Shown: positions 46,445 to 57,200 of the stretch, piece by piece
Layout of the letters: each line of letters begins with the position of its first letter
Position numbering within the stretch: position 1 is the first letter of the stretch
Origin: Microbacterium thalli
Lineage (GTDB): Bacteria; Actinomycetota; Actinomycetes; Actinomycetales; Microbacteriaceae
Reading direction: 5' to 3'
Length of the DNA: 64,000 bases
NCBI RefSeq assembly: GCF_028737325.1
Contig: NZ_JAQZCH010000002.1
Span: 1 to 64,000 of the forward strand
Made by a program: the position numbers and the translations under genes
The notes under the pieces: model-generated
Told to the model about the DNA's origin: nothing
What the model saw: only the letters and a program-made list of their open reading frames with translations
Databases searched by the model: none

Positions 46445-47133
46445 TGACGGAGAACATTCCGCTCGGCTACACCCTCTTCGCGATCCTCGCCGGCCCTCGT
46501 CCGCGGCCGCAGGCGCCCACGGATGCCGACATCGCCGAGCTCGAGCGCCTCGTGGCCGAGCTGCCGGAGTCGGGCGTCACCGTGCGCGGACTCTACGACG
46601 TGACCGGCATGCGCGGCGCCGCCGACCTGATGATCTGGCTGCACACCGCCCCCGGCTCGGACGACGACCCCGCCGCGCTGCAGCGCGCCCTCCGGGCTCT
46701 GCGTCGCACGTCGGCGCTCGCAGCATTCGACCTCGAATGGAGCGCGATGGGCGTGCACCGCGAGGCCGAGTTCAACAAGCGTCACGTGCCGGGGTACCTG
46801 CGCGGCGAGCACGCCCGCGAGTGGCTGTGCCTGTACCCGTTCGTCCGCAGCTACGAGTGGTATCTGCTGCCGGAGGAGGAGCGCTCGGCGATGCTCGCCC
46901 AGCACGGCCGGCGCGGCGCGAAGTTCGCCGACGTCATCGCGAACACCGTCTCGACCTTCGCGCTGAGCGATTACGAGTGGCTGCTGCCCCTCGAGAGCGA
47001 CGAGCTGATCAGCCTCGTCGACCTGATGCGCGACCTGCGCGCCACCGATGCGCGCCGCCACGTGCGCGAAGAAGTCCCGTTCTACACCGGTCGCCGCGTC
47101 GCGGTGTCCGAACTCACGGAGGTGCTGTCCTGA
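46444..47133 (+). CDS. chdC: coproheme decarboxylase (HemQ)
   Basis: This is the last enzyme of the coproporphyrin-dependent route. It decarboxylates coproheme to heme b with peroxide. It has 229 residues of the chlorite-dismutase fold. Tyr131 in YPFVRSYEWY corresponds to the catalytic Tyr and His154 in AQHGRRGAKF to the proximal heme ligand of the family; EFNKRHVPGYL is also conserved. ATG 46444 shares one base with the cgoX stop, and its own stop shares one base with the cpfC start. Confidence 0.93.
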   Translation: MTENIPLGYTLFAILAGPRPRPQAPTDADIAELERLVAELPESGVTVRGLYDVTGMRGAADLMIWLHTAPGSDDDPAALQRALRALRRTSALAAFDLEWSAMGVHREAEFNKRHVPGYLRGEHAREWLCLYPFVRSYEWYLLPEEERSAMLAQHGRRGAKFADVIANTVSTFALSDYEWLLPLESDELISLVDLMRDLRATDARRHVREEVPFYTGRRVAVSELTEVLS

Positions 47134-48347
47134 TGGGTACGAGCGAGTTCCGTCCGAAGCCGCCGCGTGCGGCGAGCGCTCCCGCGTGCGCTCCCGGCTG
47201 CGCCGTGCCCGCGGCGAGCCCCGCCGCCTGCGCGGGCGCCCCGCACGTCAGCGAGCCGACGTCGTACGACGCCTTGCTGCTGCTGGGCTTCGGCGGTCCC
47301 GAGGGCCAGGACGACGTGCTGCCCTTCCTGCGGAACGTCACCGCCGGACGCGGCATCCCGGACGAGCGTCTCGAGGAGGTGGCGCACCACTACCGTCACT
47401 TCGGCGGGGTCTCGCCCATCAATCAGCACAACCGCGAGCTCAAGGCCGCCCTCGAGGCCGAAATCGCCGCTCGTGGCCTCGATCTGCCGGTCTACTGGGG
47501 CAATCGCAACTGGATGCCGTACGTCGACGACGCGCTGCGCGCCGTGCACGCCGACGGACACCGTCGCGTCATCGCGGTCGCCACGAGCGCCTACAGCTCG
47601 TACTCGTCGTGCCGCCAGTACCGCGAGGACCTGGCCGACGCGATGGAGGCCACGGGCCTCGCCGGCGAGGTCGAGATCGACAAGGTGCGCCAGTTCTTCG
47701 ACCACCCCGGCTTCGTCGCTCCCTTCGTCGAGGGCATCCGCGACGGACTCGCGCAGGTGCGCGAGCGCGGCATCGATGAGCGGGACGTCGAGATCCTCTT
47801 CTCGACGCACTCGATCCCGAACTCCGACGCCGACCGCTCCGGTCCGCCCGAGCGCGGCTTCGGGCCCGGAGGCGCGTACGTCGCCCAGCACACCGCGGTC
47901 GCCGAGGCGATCGTCGCGGAGCTGGGGACCACCGCGCCCTGGCAGCTGGTGTTCCAGAGCCGGTCGGGCCCGCCGTCCGTGCCGTGGCTCGAGCCCGACA
48001 TCAACGACGCGATCGCCGAGCTGCCCGCCGCCGGGCGCAAGGCCGTGCTCATCGTGCCGCTCGGCTTCGTCAGCGACCACATGGAGGTGCTCTGGGACCT
48101 CGACACCGAGGCGATGGAGACCGCCGAGGAGCACGGTCTGTTCGCCGTCCGCACGGCGTCGCCGAGCACGCACCCCGCCTACGTCTCGGGTCTGGTCGAC
48201 CTCGTCGAGGAGCGGCTGCACGCGACCCCCGTCGAGGAGCGGCCCGCGGTGACCTCGCTCGGCCCGTGGTACGACGTGTGCCGTCCCGGATGCTGCGAGA
48301 ACAAGCGCCTCGGCTTCCAGCCGGCGCTCGCGGGGGTGGCGCCGTGA
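47133..48347 (+). CDS. cpfC: coproporphyrin ferrochelatase (HemH) with cysteine-rich extension
   Basis: This enzyme inserts Fe2+ into coproporphyrin III. The ferrochelatase core begins at YDALLLLGFGGPEG (about 45) and has FSTHSIP with His226. Cys160 (YSSCRQY) plus Cys383, Cys387 and Cys388 (VCRPGCCENK) resemble the four cysteines that bind a [2Fe-2S] cluster in actinobacterial ferrochelatases. The first 40 residues are an unusual Ala/Pro extension with Cys19, Cys23 and Cys33. No later in-frame start was obvious. It has 404 residues. The stop overlaps hemC by GTGA. Confidence 0.92.
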   Translation: MGTSEFRPKPPRAASAPACAPGCAVPAASPAACAGAPHVSEPTSYDALLLLGFGGPEGQDDVLPFLRNVTAGRGIPDERLEEVAHHYRHFGGVSPINQHNRELKAALEAEIAARGLDLPVYWGNRNWMPYVDDALRAVHADGHRRVIAVATSAYSSYSSCRQYREDLADAMEATGLAGEVEIDKVRQFFDHPGFVAPFVEGIRDGLAQVRERGIDERDVEILFSTHSIPNSDADRSGPPERGFGPGGAYVAQHTAVAEAIVAELGTTAPWQLVFQSRSGPPSVPWLEPDINDAIAELPAAGRKAVLIVPLGFVSDHMEVLWDLDTEAMETAEEHGLFAVRTASPSTHPAYVSGLVDLVEERLHATPVEERPAVTSLGPWYDVCRPGCCENKRLGFQPALAGVAP

Positions 48348-49297
48348 CGCAAGCCCCGGTCCTGCGGCTGGGCACGCGTGCGAGCCTTCTCGCCACGACG
48401 CAGTCGCAGCACGTCGCCGACGCGATCACCACCGCCACCGGCATCCCGGTCGAGCTCGTGGAGATCACGACCGACGGTGACGTGCTGACCGGGTCGCTCG
48501 CGCAGATGGGGGGCACCGGTGTGTTCGCCACGGCGCTGCGCGAGGCGCTCGTCCGCGGCGACTGCGACCTCGTCGTGCACTCGATGAAGGACCTGCCGAC
48601 CGCGCCCTACCCGGGCCTGGAGATCGCCGCGGTCCCGCCGCGGGCACCGCAGCGCGACGTGCTGTGCGGCCCCGAGGCGGGCACGACCTTGGATGCCCTG
48701 CCCGCCGGCGCGGTCGTCGGCACGGGCTCGCCCCGTCGCGTCGCGCAGGTGCGGCGCCGGCGACCCGACCTGCAGGTGCGCGACATCCGCGGCAACGTCG
48801 ACACCCGGCTGCGGAAAGTGCGCGACGGAGAGTACGACGCCGTCGTCCTCGCGGAGGCGGGGCTGCGCCGCATCGGTCGCGACGCGGCCATCGGCGAGGT
48901 CTTCGCCCTCGACGCGTGGCCGACCTCGGCGGGGCAGGGCGCCCTGGCGGTCGAGGTCCGCACGGCGGATCTCGACGGGCCCATCGGTCGCGCCGTCCGG
49001 CTGATCGACGACGCCGCATCGGCCTCGCGCGCGCTCCTCGAGCGCGCCGTGCTGCGCCGTCTCGAAGCGGGATGCGCGGCGCCCGTCGGCATCACCGTGA
49101 CGGGACTCGGGACCGAGTCCGCCTTCGTGGCCGAGGTCTACGCACCGGACGGTGCGCGCACCGTCCGCGCGGTGCGCTCGCTGGAGGCCGATCTCGCATC
49201 GCCCGCCGAACGCGAGCGGATCGCGACCGACGTCGTCGCGGAGCTGCTGGACGGCGGTGCCGCGGACATCGCCGATCTGCCGGGGACGAGCCGGTGA
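48344..49297 (+). CDS. hemC: hydroxymethylbilane synthase (porphobilinogen deaminase)
   Basis: This enzyme polymerises four porphobilinogens to hydroxymethylbilane. Cys244 in LEAGCAAPVG carries the dipyrromethane cofactor. The N-terminal LRLGTRASLLATTQSQ, SMKDLPT and GSPRRVAQ are conserved. It has 317 residues. GTG 48344 overlaps the cpfC stop and the C-terminal stop overlaps hemD, both as GTGA; the frame open from 47984 lies over cpfC. Confidence 0.96.
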   Translation: MTQAPVLRLGTRASLLATTQSQHVADAITTATGIPVELVEITTDGDVLTGSLAQMGGTGVFATALREALVRGDCDLVVHSMKDLPTAPYPGLEIAAVPPRAPQRDVLCGPEAGTTLDALPAGAVVGTGSPRRVAQVRRRRPDLQVRDIRGNVDTRLRKVRDGEYDAVVLAEAGLRRIGRDAAIGEVFALDAWPTSAGQGALAVEVRTADLDGPIGRAVRLIDDAASASRALLERAVLRRLEAGCAAPVGITVTGLGTESAFVAEVYAPDGARTVRAVRSLEADLASPAERERIATDVVAELLDGGAADIADLPGTSR

Positions 49298-50064
49298 GCG
49301 GGGGACTGCGCGGCCGGCGCGTCCTCATCCCGCGCGGCGGCGCCTGGGGCGAGCGCGTGCGCGACGAGGTCGAGCGCCGCGGCGCGACGGGCGTCATCGC
49401 GCCGCTCATCCAGTCGCGCCCGCCGCGCGACACCGCCGCCCGCGACGGCGCCTTCGCGCGGCTGGCCGCCGGCGACTACGCCTGGGTCTTCATCACGAGC
49501 GCGGCGACGGTCGAGCAGCTGGTCGCGCAGCAGGTCTCGATCCCCGTCGGAACGCGCATCGCCGCCGTCGGACGCCCGACGGCGCGTGCGGTCGCCGACG
49601 CCGGTTTCGAGGTCGAGTTCGTCCCCGTCGGCACGTCGTCGGCGACGAACATGATCGCCCAGTGGTGCGCCGGCCGCTCGCCGCGGTCGACCGGCCGCTG
49701 CCTCGTACTGCGCTCGGATCTGGCGATGGCGGTCATCAGCGACGAGCTCGAGCTGCAGGGGTACGACGTCGACGTCTGCATCGCCTATCGCACGGTCGGC
49801 GTCGACCTCGACGCCACGGTCGCCGACGAGGTGCGCACCGGCGCGATCGACACGGTGCTGCTGACCTCGCTCAGCGTGGGACGCGAGCTGCGCCGTCAGG
49901 TCGGCATCCCCGGGCCCGACGTCTTCATCGCTTCGATCGGCCCGGGCACCACCCGCGATGCCGAGAAGCTCGGCTACACGGTTCATCACACGGCACACTC
50001 GCAGAGCGTCGATGCCCTTCTGGCCGAACTCGACGCCCGCCCTGGAACAGAGGAATCCTCATGA
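49294..50064 (+). CDS. hemD: uroporphyrinogen-III synthase
   Basis: This enzyme cyclises hydroxymethylbilane to uroporphyrinogen III. It is a poorly conserved two-lobed protein (256 aa). Recognisable parts are VLIPRGGAWGERVRDE, the Thr/Ser stretch VFITSAATVEQ and the C-terminal FIASIGPGTTRDAEKLGYTVHHTAHSQSVDALLAEL. The call is supported by its position between hemC and hemB. GTG 49294 and the stop overlap the neighbours by 4 nt. Confidence 0.9.
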   Translation: MSGGLRGRRVLIPRGGAWGERVRDEVERRGATGVIAPLIQSRPPRDTAARDGAFARLAAGDYAWVFITSAATVEQLVAQQVSIPVGTRIAAVGRPTARAVADAGFEVEFVPVGTSSATNMIAQWCAGRSPRSTGRCLVLRSDLAMAVISDELELQGYDVDVCIAYRTVGVDLDATVADEVRTGAIDTVLLTSLSVGRELRRQVGIPGPDVFIASIGPGTTRDAEKLGYTVHHTAHSQSVDALLAELDARPGTEESS

Positions 50065-51056
50065 GCAGCTTCCCCGAGCGACGCCTGCGTCGCACCCGCC
50101 GGACCCCGGCGATGCGTCGCCTGTCGACCGAGCACCACCTCGCGGCCGCGCAGCTGGTGCTGCCGGTGTTCGTGAAGGAGGGCATCGACGTGGCGCAGCC
50201 GATCGCCTCGATGCCCGGCGTGCTGCAGCATCCTCTCGAGGACATCGCGGCGGTCGTGACGGATGCTGCAGAGGCAGGAGTCGGGGGCATCATGCTCTTC
50301 GGTGTGCCCGCCGTCCGTGACGCCGAGGGCTCGGGCGCGGTCGCCGAGGACGGCATCCTCAACCGCGCCATCCGGGTCGCGGCCGACGCGGCCCGGGGAC
50401 GCATCACGGTGCAGGCCGACCTGTGCCTCGACGAGTTCACCAACCATGGCCACTGCGGTCTGCTGGCGGCCGACGGGTCCGTCGACAACGACGCCACGCT
50501 CGAGGTGTATGCGCGGATGGCGCTCGCGCAGGCACGCGCCGGCGCCGAGATCCTCGGGCTGTCGGGGATGATGGACGGCCAGGTCGCCGTCATCCGCCGC
50601 GCGCTCGACGAGGCCGGCCACGCCGAGGTGGCGTTGCTGGCCTACTCGGCGAAGTACGCCTCGGCGTACTACGGACCGTTCCGCGACGCGGTCGAGTCGA
50701 CGCTGCAGGGCGATCGCCGCACGTACCAGCTCGATCCCGCGAACGGCCGCGAGGGCGTCGCCGAGGCGATGCAGGACATCGCCGAGGGCGCCGACTACGT
50801 CATGGTCAAGCCCGCCGGCCCGTACCTCGACGTCCTGGCGCGCGTCTCCGACGTGTCGACCGTGCCCGTCTGGGCCTACCAGGTGTCGGGGGAGTACGCG
50901 ATGATCGAGCTCGCCGCGCGGGCGGGCGCGATCGACCGCGAGCGGACGATCGGCGAGTCGCTGCTCGGCATCCGTCGCGCCGGGGCGGACGTCATCCTCA
51001 CCTACTGGGCCCGCGAAGTGGCGGATTGGATTCGCGCCGGAAAGGATCTCGCATGA
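50061..51056 (+). CDS. hemB: delta-aminolevulinic acid dehydratase (porphobilinogen synthase)
   Basis: This enzyme condenses two ALA molecules to porphobilinogen. The two active-site lysines are Lys198 ([17 protein letters not shown]) and Lys250 ([13 protein letters not shown]). The metal site is [14 protein letters not shown] (120-133), in which one Cys of the zinc type is Asp124, so it is a mixed type. It has 331 residues. ATG 50061 overlaps the hemD stop and its stop overlaps hemL, both as ATGA. Confidence 0.96.
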   Translation: MSSFPERRLRRTRRTPAMRRLSTEHHLAAAQLVLPVFVKEGIDVAQPIASMPGVLQHPLEDIAAVVTDAAEAGVGGIMLFGVPAVRDAEGSGAVAEDGILNRAIRVAADAARGRITVQADLCLDEFTNHGHCGLLAADGSVDNDATLEVYARMALAQARAGAEILGLSGMMDGQVAVIRRALDEAGHAEVALLAYSAKYASAYYGPFRDAVESTLQGDRRTYQLDPANGREGVAEAMQDIAEGADYVMVKPAGPYLDVLARVSDVSTVPVWAYQVSGEYAMIELAARAGAIDRERTIGESLLGIRRAGADVILTYWAREVADWIRAGKDLA

Positions 51057-52369
51057 GCCGCAACGACGACCTGTTCGAGCGCGCCCGCGCCGTCATCCCC
51101 GGGGGCGTGAACTCCCCGGTCCGTGCCTTCGGCTCGGTCGGGGGCACACCGCGGTTCTTCGTGTCGGCGTCGGGACCGCTGGTGACCGACGCGGACGGAC
51201 GCGACTACGTCGATCTCGTCGCCAGCTGGGGACCGGCCCTCGTCGGGCACGCGCACCCCGAGGTGATCGCCGCGGTCGTCGAGGCCGCCGGGCGCGGGCT
51301 GTCGTTCGGAGCGTCGACCCCGGCCGAGACAGAGCTGGCCGAGGAGATCCGCCGTCGCGTTCCGATCGCCGAGAAGATCCGCCTCGTCTCGACGGGCACC
51401 GAGGCGACGATGACCGCGATCCGCCTCGCCCGCGGTGCGACCGGCCGCGACCTGCTGGTGAAGTTCGCCGGGCACTACCACGGCCACTCCGACGGACTGC
51501 TCGCGCAGGCCGGCTCGGGGCTGGCCACCCTCGCCCTGCCCGGGTCGGCCGGCGTGCCCGCGGCCATCGCCGCGCAGACCCTGGTCGTGCGCTACAACGA
51601 CCGCGCCGCGCTCGAAGCTGTCTTCGCCGAGCACGGCGAGCGGATCGCGGCCGTCATCACCGAGGCCGCCGGCGCCAACATGGGCGTCGTGCCCCCGGCG
51701 CCGGGGTTCACCTCGTTCCTGCGCGAGCTCACCGGACGGCACGGAGCGCTGCTGATCAGCGACGAGGTGCTGACCGGGTTCCGGTCGGGGCCGTCGGGCT
51801 ATTGGGGTGTGCTCCGCGAGGCCGGTGAGGACGTCGCGCCCGACCTCCTCACCTTCGGCAAGGTGGTCGGGGGCGGGCTCCCCGTCGCCGCGATCGCGGG
51901 GCGCGCCGAGGTCATGGACCTGCTGGCTCCGCTCGGGCCGGTCTACCAAGCAGGCACGCTGTCGGGCAACCCGGTCGCCGTCGCGGCGGGGCTCGCGACG
52001 CTGCGCCTCGCCGACGACGCGGTGTACGCGCGGATCGCCGGGGCGGCCGACACGGTGTCGCGGGCGGCATCCGCTGCGCTGACCGAAGCCGGGATGCCGC
52101 ACGTCGTGCAGCGGGCGGGGACGCTGTTCAGCGTGTTCTTCGGCGCGGCCGTCATTGACGGCGTGCCCGACTACGAGACGGCGACGCTGCAGGATGCCGC
52201 CGCCTACGCGGCCTTCTTCCACGCGATGCTCGATGCGGGGGTGTCGCTGCCGCCGTCGGCCTTCGAGGCCTGGTTCCTCACCGCCGCGCACGACGACGCC
52301 GCGCTCGAGCGGATCATCTCGGCCCTGCCCGCGGCAGCGCGCGCCGCGGCGACCGCCGCCGCGTCCTGA
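51053..52369 (+). CDS. hemL: glutamate-1-semialdehyde 2,1-aminomutase
   Basis: This PLP enzyme converts glutamate-1-semialdehyde to ALA, directly after HemA in the C5 route. The PLP lysine is Lys270 in [11 protein letters not shown]. The N-terminal [28 protein letters not shown] and [11 protein letters not shown] are conserved. It has 438 residues. ATG 51053 overlaps the hemB stop. It is the last gene of the eight-gene cluster and is followed by a strong hairpin. Confidence 0.97.
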   Translation: MSRNDDLFERARAVIPGGVNSPVRAFGSVGGTPRFFVSASGPLVTDADGRDYVDLVASWGPALVGHAHPEVIAAVVEAAGRGLSFGASTPAETELAEEIRRRVPIAEKIRLVSTGTEATMTAIRLARGATGRDLLVKFAGHYHGHSDGLLAQAGSGLATLALPGSAGVPAAIAAQTLVVRYNDRAALEAVFAEHGERIAAVITEAAGANMGVVPPAPGFTSFLRELTGRHGALLISDEVLTGFRSGPSGYWGVLREAGEDVAPDLLTFGKVVGGGLPVAAIAGRAEVMDLLAPLGPVYQAGTLSGNPVAVAAGLATLRLADDAVYARIAGAADTVSRAASAALTEAGMPHVVQRAGTLFSVFFGAAVIDGVPDYETATLQDAAAYAAFFHAMLDAGVSLPPSAFEAWFLTAAHDDAALERIISALPAAARAAATAAAS

Positions 52370-52378
52370 GCCGGCTCA

Positions 52379-52428
52379 CCCGGCGTTCTCCGCCCGCACC
52401 CGGACGCGGGCGTGCGGAGGACGCCGGG
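52379..52428 (+). terminator. terminator of the heme operon
   Basis: A 15-bp stem (52379-52393 with 52414-52428, one G-U pair) starts 10 nt after the hemL stop. The 20-nt loop can pair further. No T tract follows. It separates the heme genes from rsmA. Confidence 0.75.
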
Positions 52429-52462
52429 TCAGCGGCGCAGCACCTCGGGTCAGCGGCGCAGC
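52426..52462 (+). repeat. direct repeat gggtcagcggcgcagc
   Basis: Two exact 16-bp copies (52426-52441 and 52447-52462) are repeated at a 21-bp interval between the heme terminator and the rsmA promoter. The function is unknown; it may be a simple duplication. Confidence 0.6.
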
Positions 52463-52521
52463 GCCCCGCGACCGCGTCGCAGTGCCCGTGCATCGCGCCG
52501 TGCGCGCCTCGTCGCCGCAAC

Positions 52522-52527
52522 TAGGCT
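52522..52527 (+). promoter_or_regulatory. rsmA: -10 element TAGGCT of rsmA
   Basis: TAGGCT is followed by 7 nt and ATG 52535, again the leaderless layout. Confidence 0.55.
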
Positions 52528-52534
52528 GGTCCTC

Positions 52535-53380
52535 ATGCCTGTGACCCTCCTCGGCGCGTCCGAGATCCGCGCTCTCGCGGCCGAACTCGACGTCACACCG
52601 ACCAAGAAGCTCGGGCAGAACTTCGTCGTCGACGCCAACACCGTTCGCAAGATCGTGCACGCCGCCCGCGTCCAGCCCGGCGAGCGCGTCGTCGAGATCG
52701 GCCCGGGCCTCGGCTCACTGACCCTCGCCATCCTCGAGGCCGGCGCGAGCGTGACCGCGGTCGAGATCGACCACCGCCTCGCCGCGCACCTGCCGCGCAC
52801 CGCCGAGCGTCACAACGTGCCCGACGGCGCCCTCACCGTGGTCGACGCCGACGCCCTGCGCGTGACGGAGCTGCCGGGCGAGCCGACGGTCCTGGTCGCG
52901 AACCTGCCCTACAACGTCAGCGTGCCGGTGCTCCTGCACTTCCTCGAGACGTTCCCCTACCTCCAGCGCGGGGTCGTCATGGTGCAGGCCGAGGTCGCCG
53001 AGCGACTGGCGGCAGCACCGGGCTCGAAGATCTACGGCTCTCCGAGCGTCAAAGCCGCGTGGTACGGCGCGTGGCGCCTCGCCGGCACGGTGTCGCGTCA
53101 GGTCTTCTGGCCCGTGCCGAACGTCGACAGCCTGCTCGTGGCGTTCGAGCGCGACGCCGAGCCCCGCGGTGATGACGAGCTGCGTCGCCGGACGTTCCAG
53201 ATCGTCGACGCCGCGTTCGGCCAGCGCCGCAAGATGCTCCGGCAGGCCGTCGCGCCCGTGCTGGGCGGGAGCGCAGCGTCAGCGTCGGCCGTCCTCGAAG
53301 CGGCCGGGATCGACCCGACGCTGCGCGGCGAACAGCTGACCGTCGACGACTTCATGCGCATCGCGGCATCCGTTCACTGA
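52535..53380 (+). CDS. rsmA: 16S rRNA (adenine1518/1519-N6)-dimethyltransferase RsmA (KsgA)
   Basis: This SAM-dependent enzyme dimethylates A1518 and A1519 of 16S rRNA during late 30S assembly. The SAM motif [12 protein letters not shown] starts near residue 52, and the catalytic NLPY is at 123-126. KKLGQNF near the N-terminus is also conserved. It has 281 residues. The frame open from 52412 was shortened to ATG 52535 because TAGGCT and the normal N-terminus support it. In many Actinobacteria ispE follows directly; here three other genes intervene. Confidence 0.96.
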   Translation: MPVTLLGASEIRALAAELDVTPTKKLGQNFVVDANTVRKIVHAARVQPGERVVEIGPGLGSLTLAILEAGASVTAVEIDHRLAAHLPRTAERHNVPDGALTVVDADALRVTELPGEPTVLVANLPYNVSVPVLLHFLETFPYLQRGVVMVQAEVAERLAAAPGSKIYGSPSVKAAWYGAWRLAGTVSRQVFWPVPNVDSLLVAFERDAEPRGDDELRRRTFQIVDAAFGQRRKMLRQAVAPVLGGSAASASAVLEAAGIDPTLRGEQLTVDDFMRIAASVH

Positions 53381-53480
53381 ATGCTCATCAGCGCGTCATC
53401 AGCTTCTCCGGAAACACGTCGGTAACATTTCGGAGGAGCCGCGAGCGTCGTGGCGAGCATCACCCGACACGGAAGAGACG

Positions 53481-54401
53481 ATGCGAACCGCCGAGTACCC
53501 GGCACCCGAAAGAGTGCTGCTGCACCTGAGCGACACCCACCTGCGAGCCGCCGGCTCCCAGCTCTTCGACCGCGTCGATGCGGCCGCGCACCTGCGCCGC
53601 GCGATGGCCGCGATCGAGGCGGCCGCCTTGCGCCCCGACGGCATCGTCTTCACGGGCGACCTCGTCGACCTCGGTGAGCGCGACGCCTACGTCGAGCTGC
53701 GCGAGCTCATCGAGCCGTTCGCGGAACGGCTGGGAACGCGCGTCTTCTGGGTCATGGGCAACCACGACGACCGTGCCGGCTTCCGCGAGACGCTCTGGCG
53801 CGAACCGGCATCGGATGCTGCGGCCGACCGCGTCGACGAGATCGACGGCCTGCGCCTCATCACGCTCGACACCAGCGTGCCCGGCGCCCATCACGGCGAG
53901 GTGCGGCCCGACCAGCTCGCGTGGCTGCGTGAGGTGCTGGCCACACCCGCGCCGCTCGGCACGATCCTGGCGATGCATCACCCGCCGGTTCCGAGCGTCC
54001 TGCCGCTCGCCGCGAGCGTCGAGCTGCGCGACCAGCGTTCGCTGGCGGCGGTGCTGCGCGGCTCGGACGTGCGTGCCATCATCGCCGGTCACCTGCACTA
54101 CTCGACGTTCGCGACCTTCGCCGGCATCCCGGTCTCGGTGGCCTCGTCGACCTGCTACGCGCAGGACCTCACGGTTCCCGTCGGCGGCACGCGCCCCCAG
54201 GACGGCGCGCAGTCGTTCAACTTCGTCCACGTCTACGACGAGACGGTCGTCCACTCCGTGGTGCCGGTCGAGGCGCCGGTGACGCTCGAGCACACCGATG
54301 CGCACGAGGCGCAGCGGCGGCTCGCCGAGGCGGGGATCGCCCCGGTCAGCGCTTCACGCCGGAGCGCACCGCCGACGCGTCCCGTGTCCGTGCTTCGCTG
54401 A
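53481..54401 (+). CDS. CpdA-like metallophosphoesterase
   Basis: This is a calcineurin-like phosphoesterase (306 aa), probably cytoplasmic. Dimetal-site motifs are in order: LSDTHL (Asp18, His20), [21 protein letters not shown] and GHLHY. The layout is that of CpdA-type phosphodiesterases and glycerophosphodiester hydrolases; the substrate is not known. ATG 53481 has GGAAGAG upstream. The last 18 codons overlap the 3' end of the convergent Stealth-family gene by 56 bp. The C-terminal tail is Ser/Arg/Pro-rich. Confidence 0.85.
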   Translation: MRTAEYPAPERVLLHLSDTHLRAAGSQLFDRVDAAAHLRRAMAAIEAAALRPDGIVFTGDLVDLGERDAYVELRELIEPFAERLGTRVFWVMGNHDDRAGFRETLWREPASDAAADRVDEIDGLRLITLDTSVPGAHHGEVRPDQLAWLREVLATPAPLGTILAMHHPPVPSVLPLAASVELRDQRSLAAVLRGSDVRAIIAGHLHYSTFATFAGIPVSVASSTCYAQDLTVPVGGTRPQDGAQSFNFVHVYDETVVHSVVPVEAPVTLEHTDAHEAQRRLAEAGIAPVSASRRSAPPTRPVSVLR

Positions 54402-55980
54402 CCAGGGGGATCTCCCACGGCGCGCGGATCGGGAACATGCGCTCGAGCACGTCGCGCAGCGACGTCACGCGGATCTCCTCGGGAACCTCGGTCTCGCCGC
54501 CGTCGTTGAGGCAGAACATGTCGATGTCGCGCCGCTTCGCCAGGCGCTCCATACCGGCCAGCGAGCGGGCGAGCGTGGTCTGCACGTAACGGGTGCGCGG
54601 CACGGTGGTGGGGATCGCCCGACCGGTGAACATCGCATAGTAGTGGTAGAGCGAGTTGGTCACCGAGATGTCGGTCGAGGCGCGGAAACGGGATGCCGCC
54701 GTCCGGCGGAAGTCCTCGGGGAAGGCCTCTTCGAGTTCGCTCATCACGCTGCGGCGCAGCGGCGCGGCGCAGTGCTCGAGGTCGCGGAGGATGATGCGCC
54801 CGAAACGCTCCTCCAGCAGCGCGCGGTTCACGCGCAGACCGTTGTCGTGTCCGGACCGCTCGAGGCGCGGCTCCCCGGCGCCGATGCGGACGTCGCACTC
54901 CACGAACGACGAGACGCCGCCGGGCGAGAAGAACAGCTCCGGGTGCACGGGACGGCCGAAGAACATGTCGTCGTTGGAGTAGAGGAAGTGCTCGGCGAGC
55001 CCGTCGATGCGGTGCAGCTGAGCCTCGACGGCGTGTGAGTTGTGCGTCGGCAGCGTCGACGGATCCGCGAAGAACTCCTCGCTGCGCACGATCGTCACCT
55101 GCGGGTGGTCGGCGAGCCAGGACGGGGCGGGGGAGTCCGTCGCGATGAAGATGCGGCGCACCCACGGCGCGTACATGTGAACGCTGCGCAGCGCGTACCG
55201 CAGCTCGTCCACGTGACGGTAACGGGCGGGACCGTCATCGCCCTCGCCGACGACGTACTCCGACAGCTGAGCAGCGCGCTGGCGCTGGAACTCCGACGCC
55301 GACCCGTCGACCCACGAGAAGACCATGTCGATGTCGTGCGTCACCTCGCGCGGGTGCGGGTCGAGCATGCCGATGACGGTGTCCCACTCGCGCCCCCAGC
55401 GCGTGGCCGAGACGATCGTCACGTCCTTCGCGGGCGTGACGCGCCGCATGAGGGCGTTGGCCTGCGGAGCCTCGACGGTGCTCTCACGGAATCGCCAAAA
55501 CTCCAGGCGCACACCGTACTCGTGGTCGTAGCGACGGCCGCCATTGACGGTGATGCGGGGGCGGTACGCGCGCATGACGTGCGGCGCGACCGCGGGAATC
55601 GTCGCGTCCGCGGCGAAGACCGGCGCCGCGCCCTTGGCCTTGAGGTACAGCGGCTCTTCCCACCCGAGGGTGCGCAGGGCCGCCGCGGCCCGGTCGGCGT
55701 CGGCGAGATCGATCGCCAGTGCCGGGGTGTGAAGATCATGCCGGATGAGCAGGACCCGCACGTCGGCGGCGCGGAGCGCGTCGGCGATGAGCAGCAGGTC
55801 GGCGGTGCGGGCGGCATCCGGTGTGGTGTCGTCATGGACGAGACGGAGCAGCCCCTCATCGAGCACGACGTCGTCGCGCTGTGCGGGCAGATCGATCCAG
55901 GGGTTCTCGCGGCGGGGCAGAGCGGAAAGGGCCAGGGTTTCCTCCTCGGGGGGAAAGGCGTTCGTATGCAGACTAGACAT
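54346..55980 (-). CDS. Stealth-family (hexosyl-phosphate transferase type) protein
   Basis: This protein has 544 residues. The Stealth signature regions are visible: CR1 [11 protein letters not shown] (about 217-227), CR2 [25 protein letters not shown] (about 258-282, shown for position), CR3 [13 protein letters not shown] with the conserved Asp pair, and a C-terminal CR4 region. Family members transfer sugar-1-phosphate to glycans, as capsule polymerases do in other bacteria. An N-terminal 200-residue extension resembles the extra domain of some actinobacterial members. No membrane helix is seen. ATG 55980 is the only good start. It stands alone between oppositely oriented genes, so the glycan made is unknown. 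Confidence 0.85.
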   Translation of the reverse strand: MSSLHTNAFPPEEETLALSALPRRENPWIDLPAQRDDVVLDEGLLRLVHDDTTPDAARTADLLLIADALRAADVRVLLIRHDLHTPALAIDLADADRAAAALRTLGWEEPLYLKAKGAAPVFAADATIPAVAPHVMRAYRPRITVNGGRRYDHEYGVRLEFWRFRESTVEAPQANALMRRVTPAKDVTIVSATRWGREWDTVIGMLDPHPREVTHDIDMVFSWVDGSASEFQRQRAAQLSEYVVGEGDDGPARYRHVDELRYALRSVHMYAPWVRRIFIATDSPAPSWLADHPQVTIVRSEEFFADPSTLPTHNSHAVEAQLHRIDGLAEHFLYSNDDMFFGRPVHPELFFSPGGVSSFVECDVRIGAGEPRLERSGHDNGLRVNRALLEERFGRIILRDLEHCAAPLRRSVMSELEEAFPEDFRRTAASRFRASTDISVTNSLYHYYAMFTGRAIPTTVPRTRYVQTTLARSLAGMERLAKRRDIDMFCLNDGGETEVPEEIRVTSLRDVLERMFPIRAPWEIPLVSEARTRDASAVRSGVKR

Positions 55981-56117
55981 TCTCCGTTACGAAGGTGTTT
56001 CTTCGCACGTCGCCCGAGCCTGAGGGGCGCTCCGCGTCGATGCGCCGCGCTCCCGTTCTCGGTGCAACGCGCGGCCGCCCGGTTCTCTTCCCGGCTGGTG
56101 CTCGGCCTCGCGGTCGA

Positions 56118-56123
56118 TAGGCT
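56118..56123 (+). promoter_or_regulatory. -10 element TAGGCT of the aldo-keto reductase operon
   Basis: TAGGCT, 6 nt and GTG 56130 give a predicted leaderless start. This promoter also serves ispE and the acetyltransferase gene, which overlap downstream. Confidence 0.6.
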
Positions 56124-56129
56124 CGGGAC

Positions 56130-57196
<1,067 letters not shown>

Positions 57197-57200
<4 letters not shown>

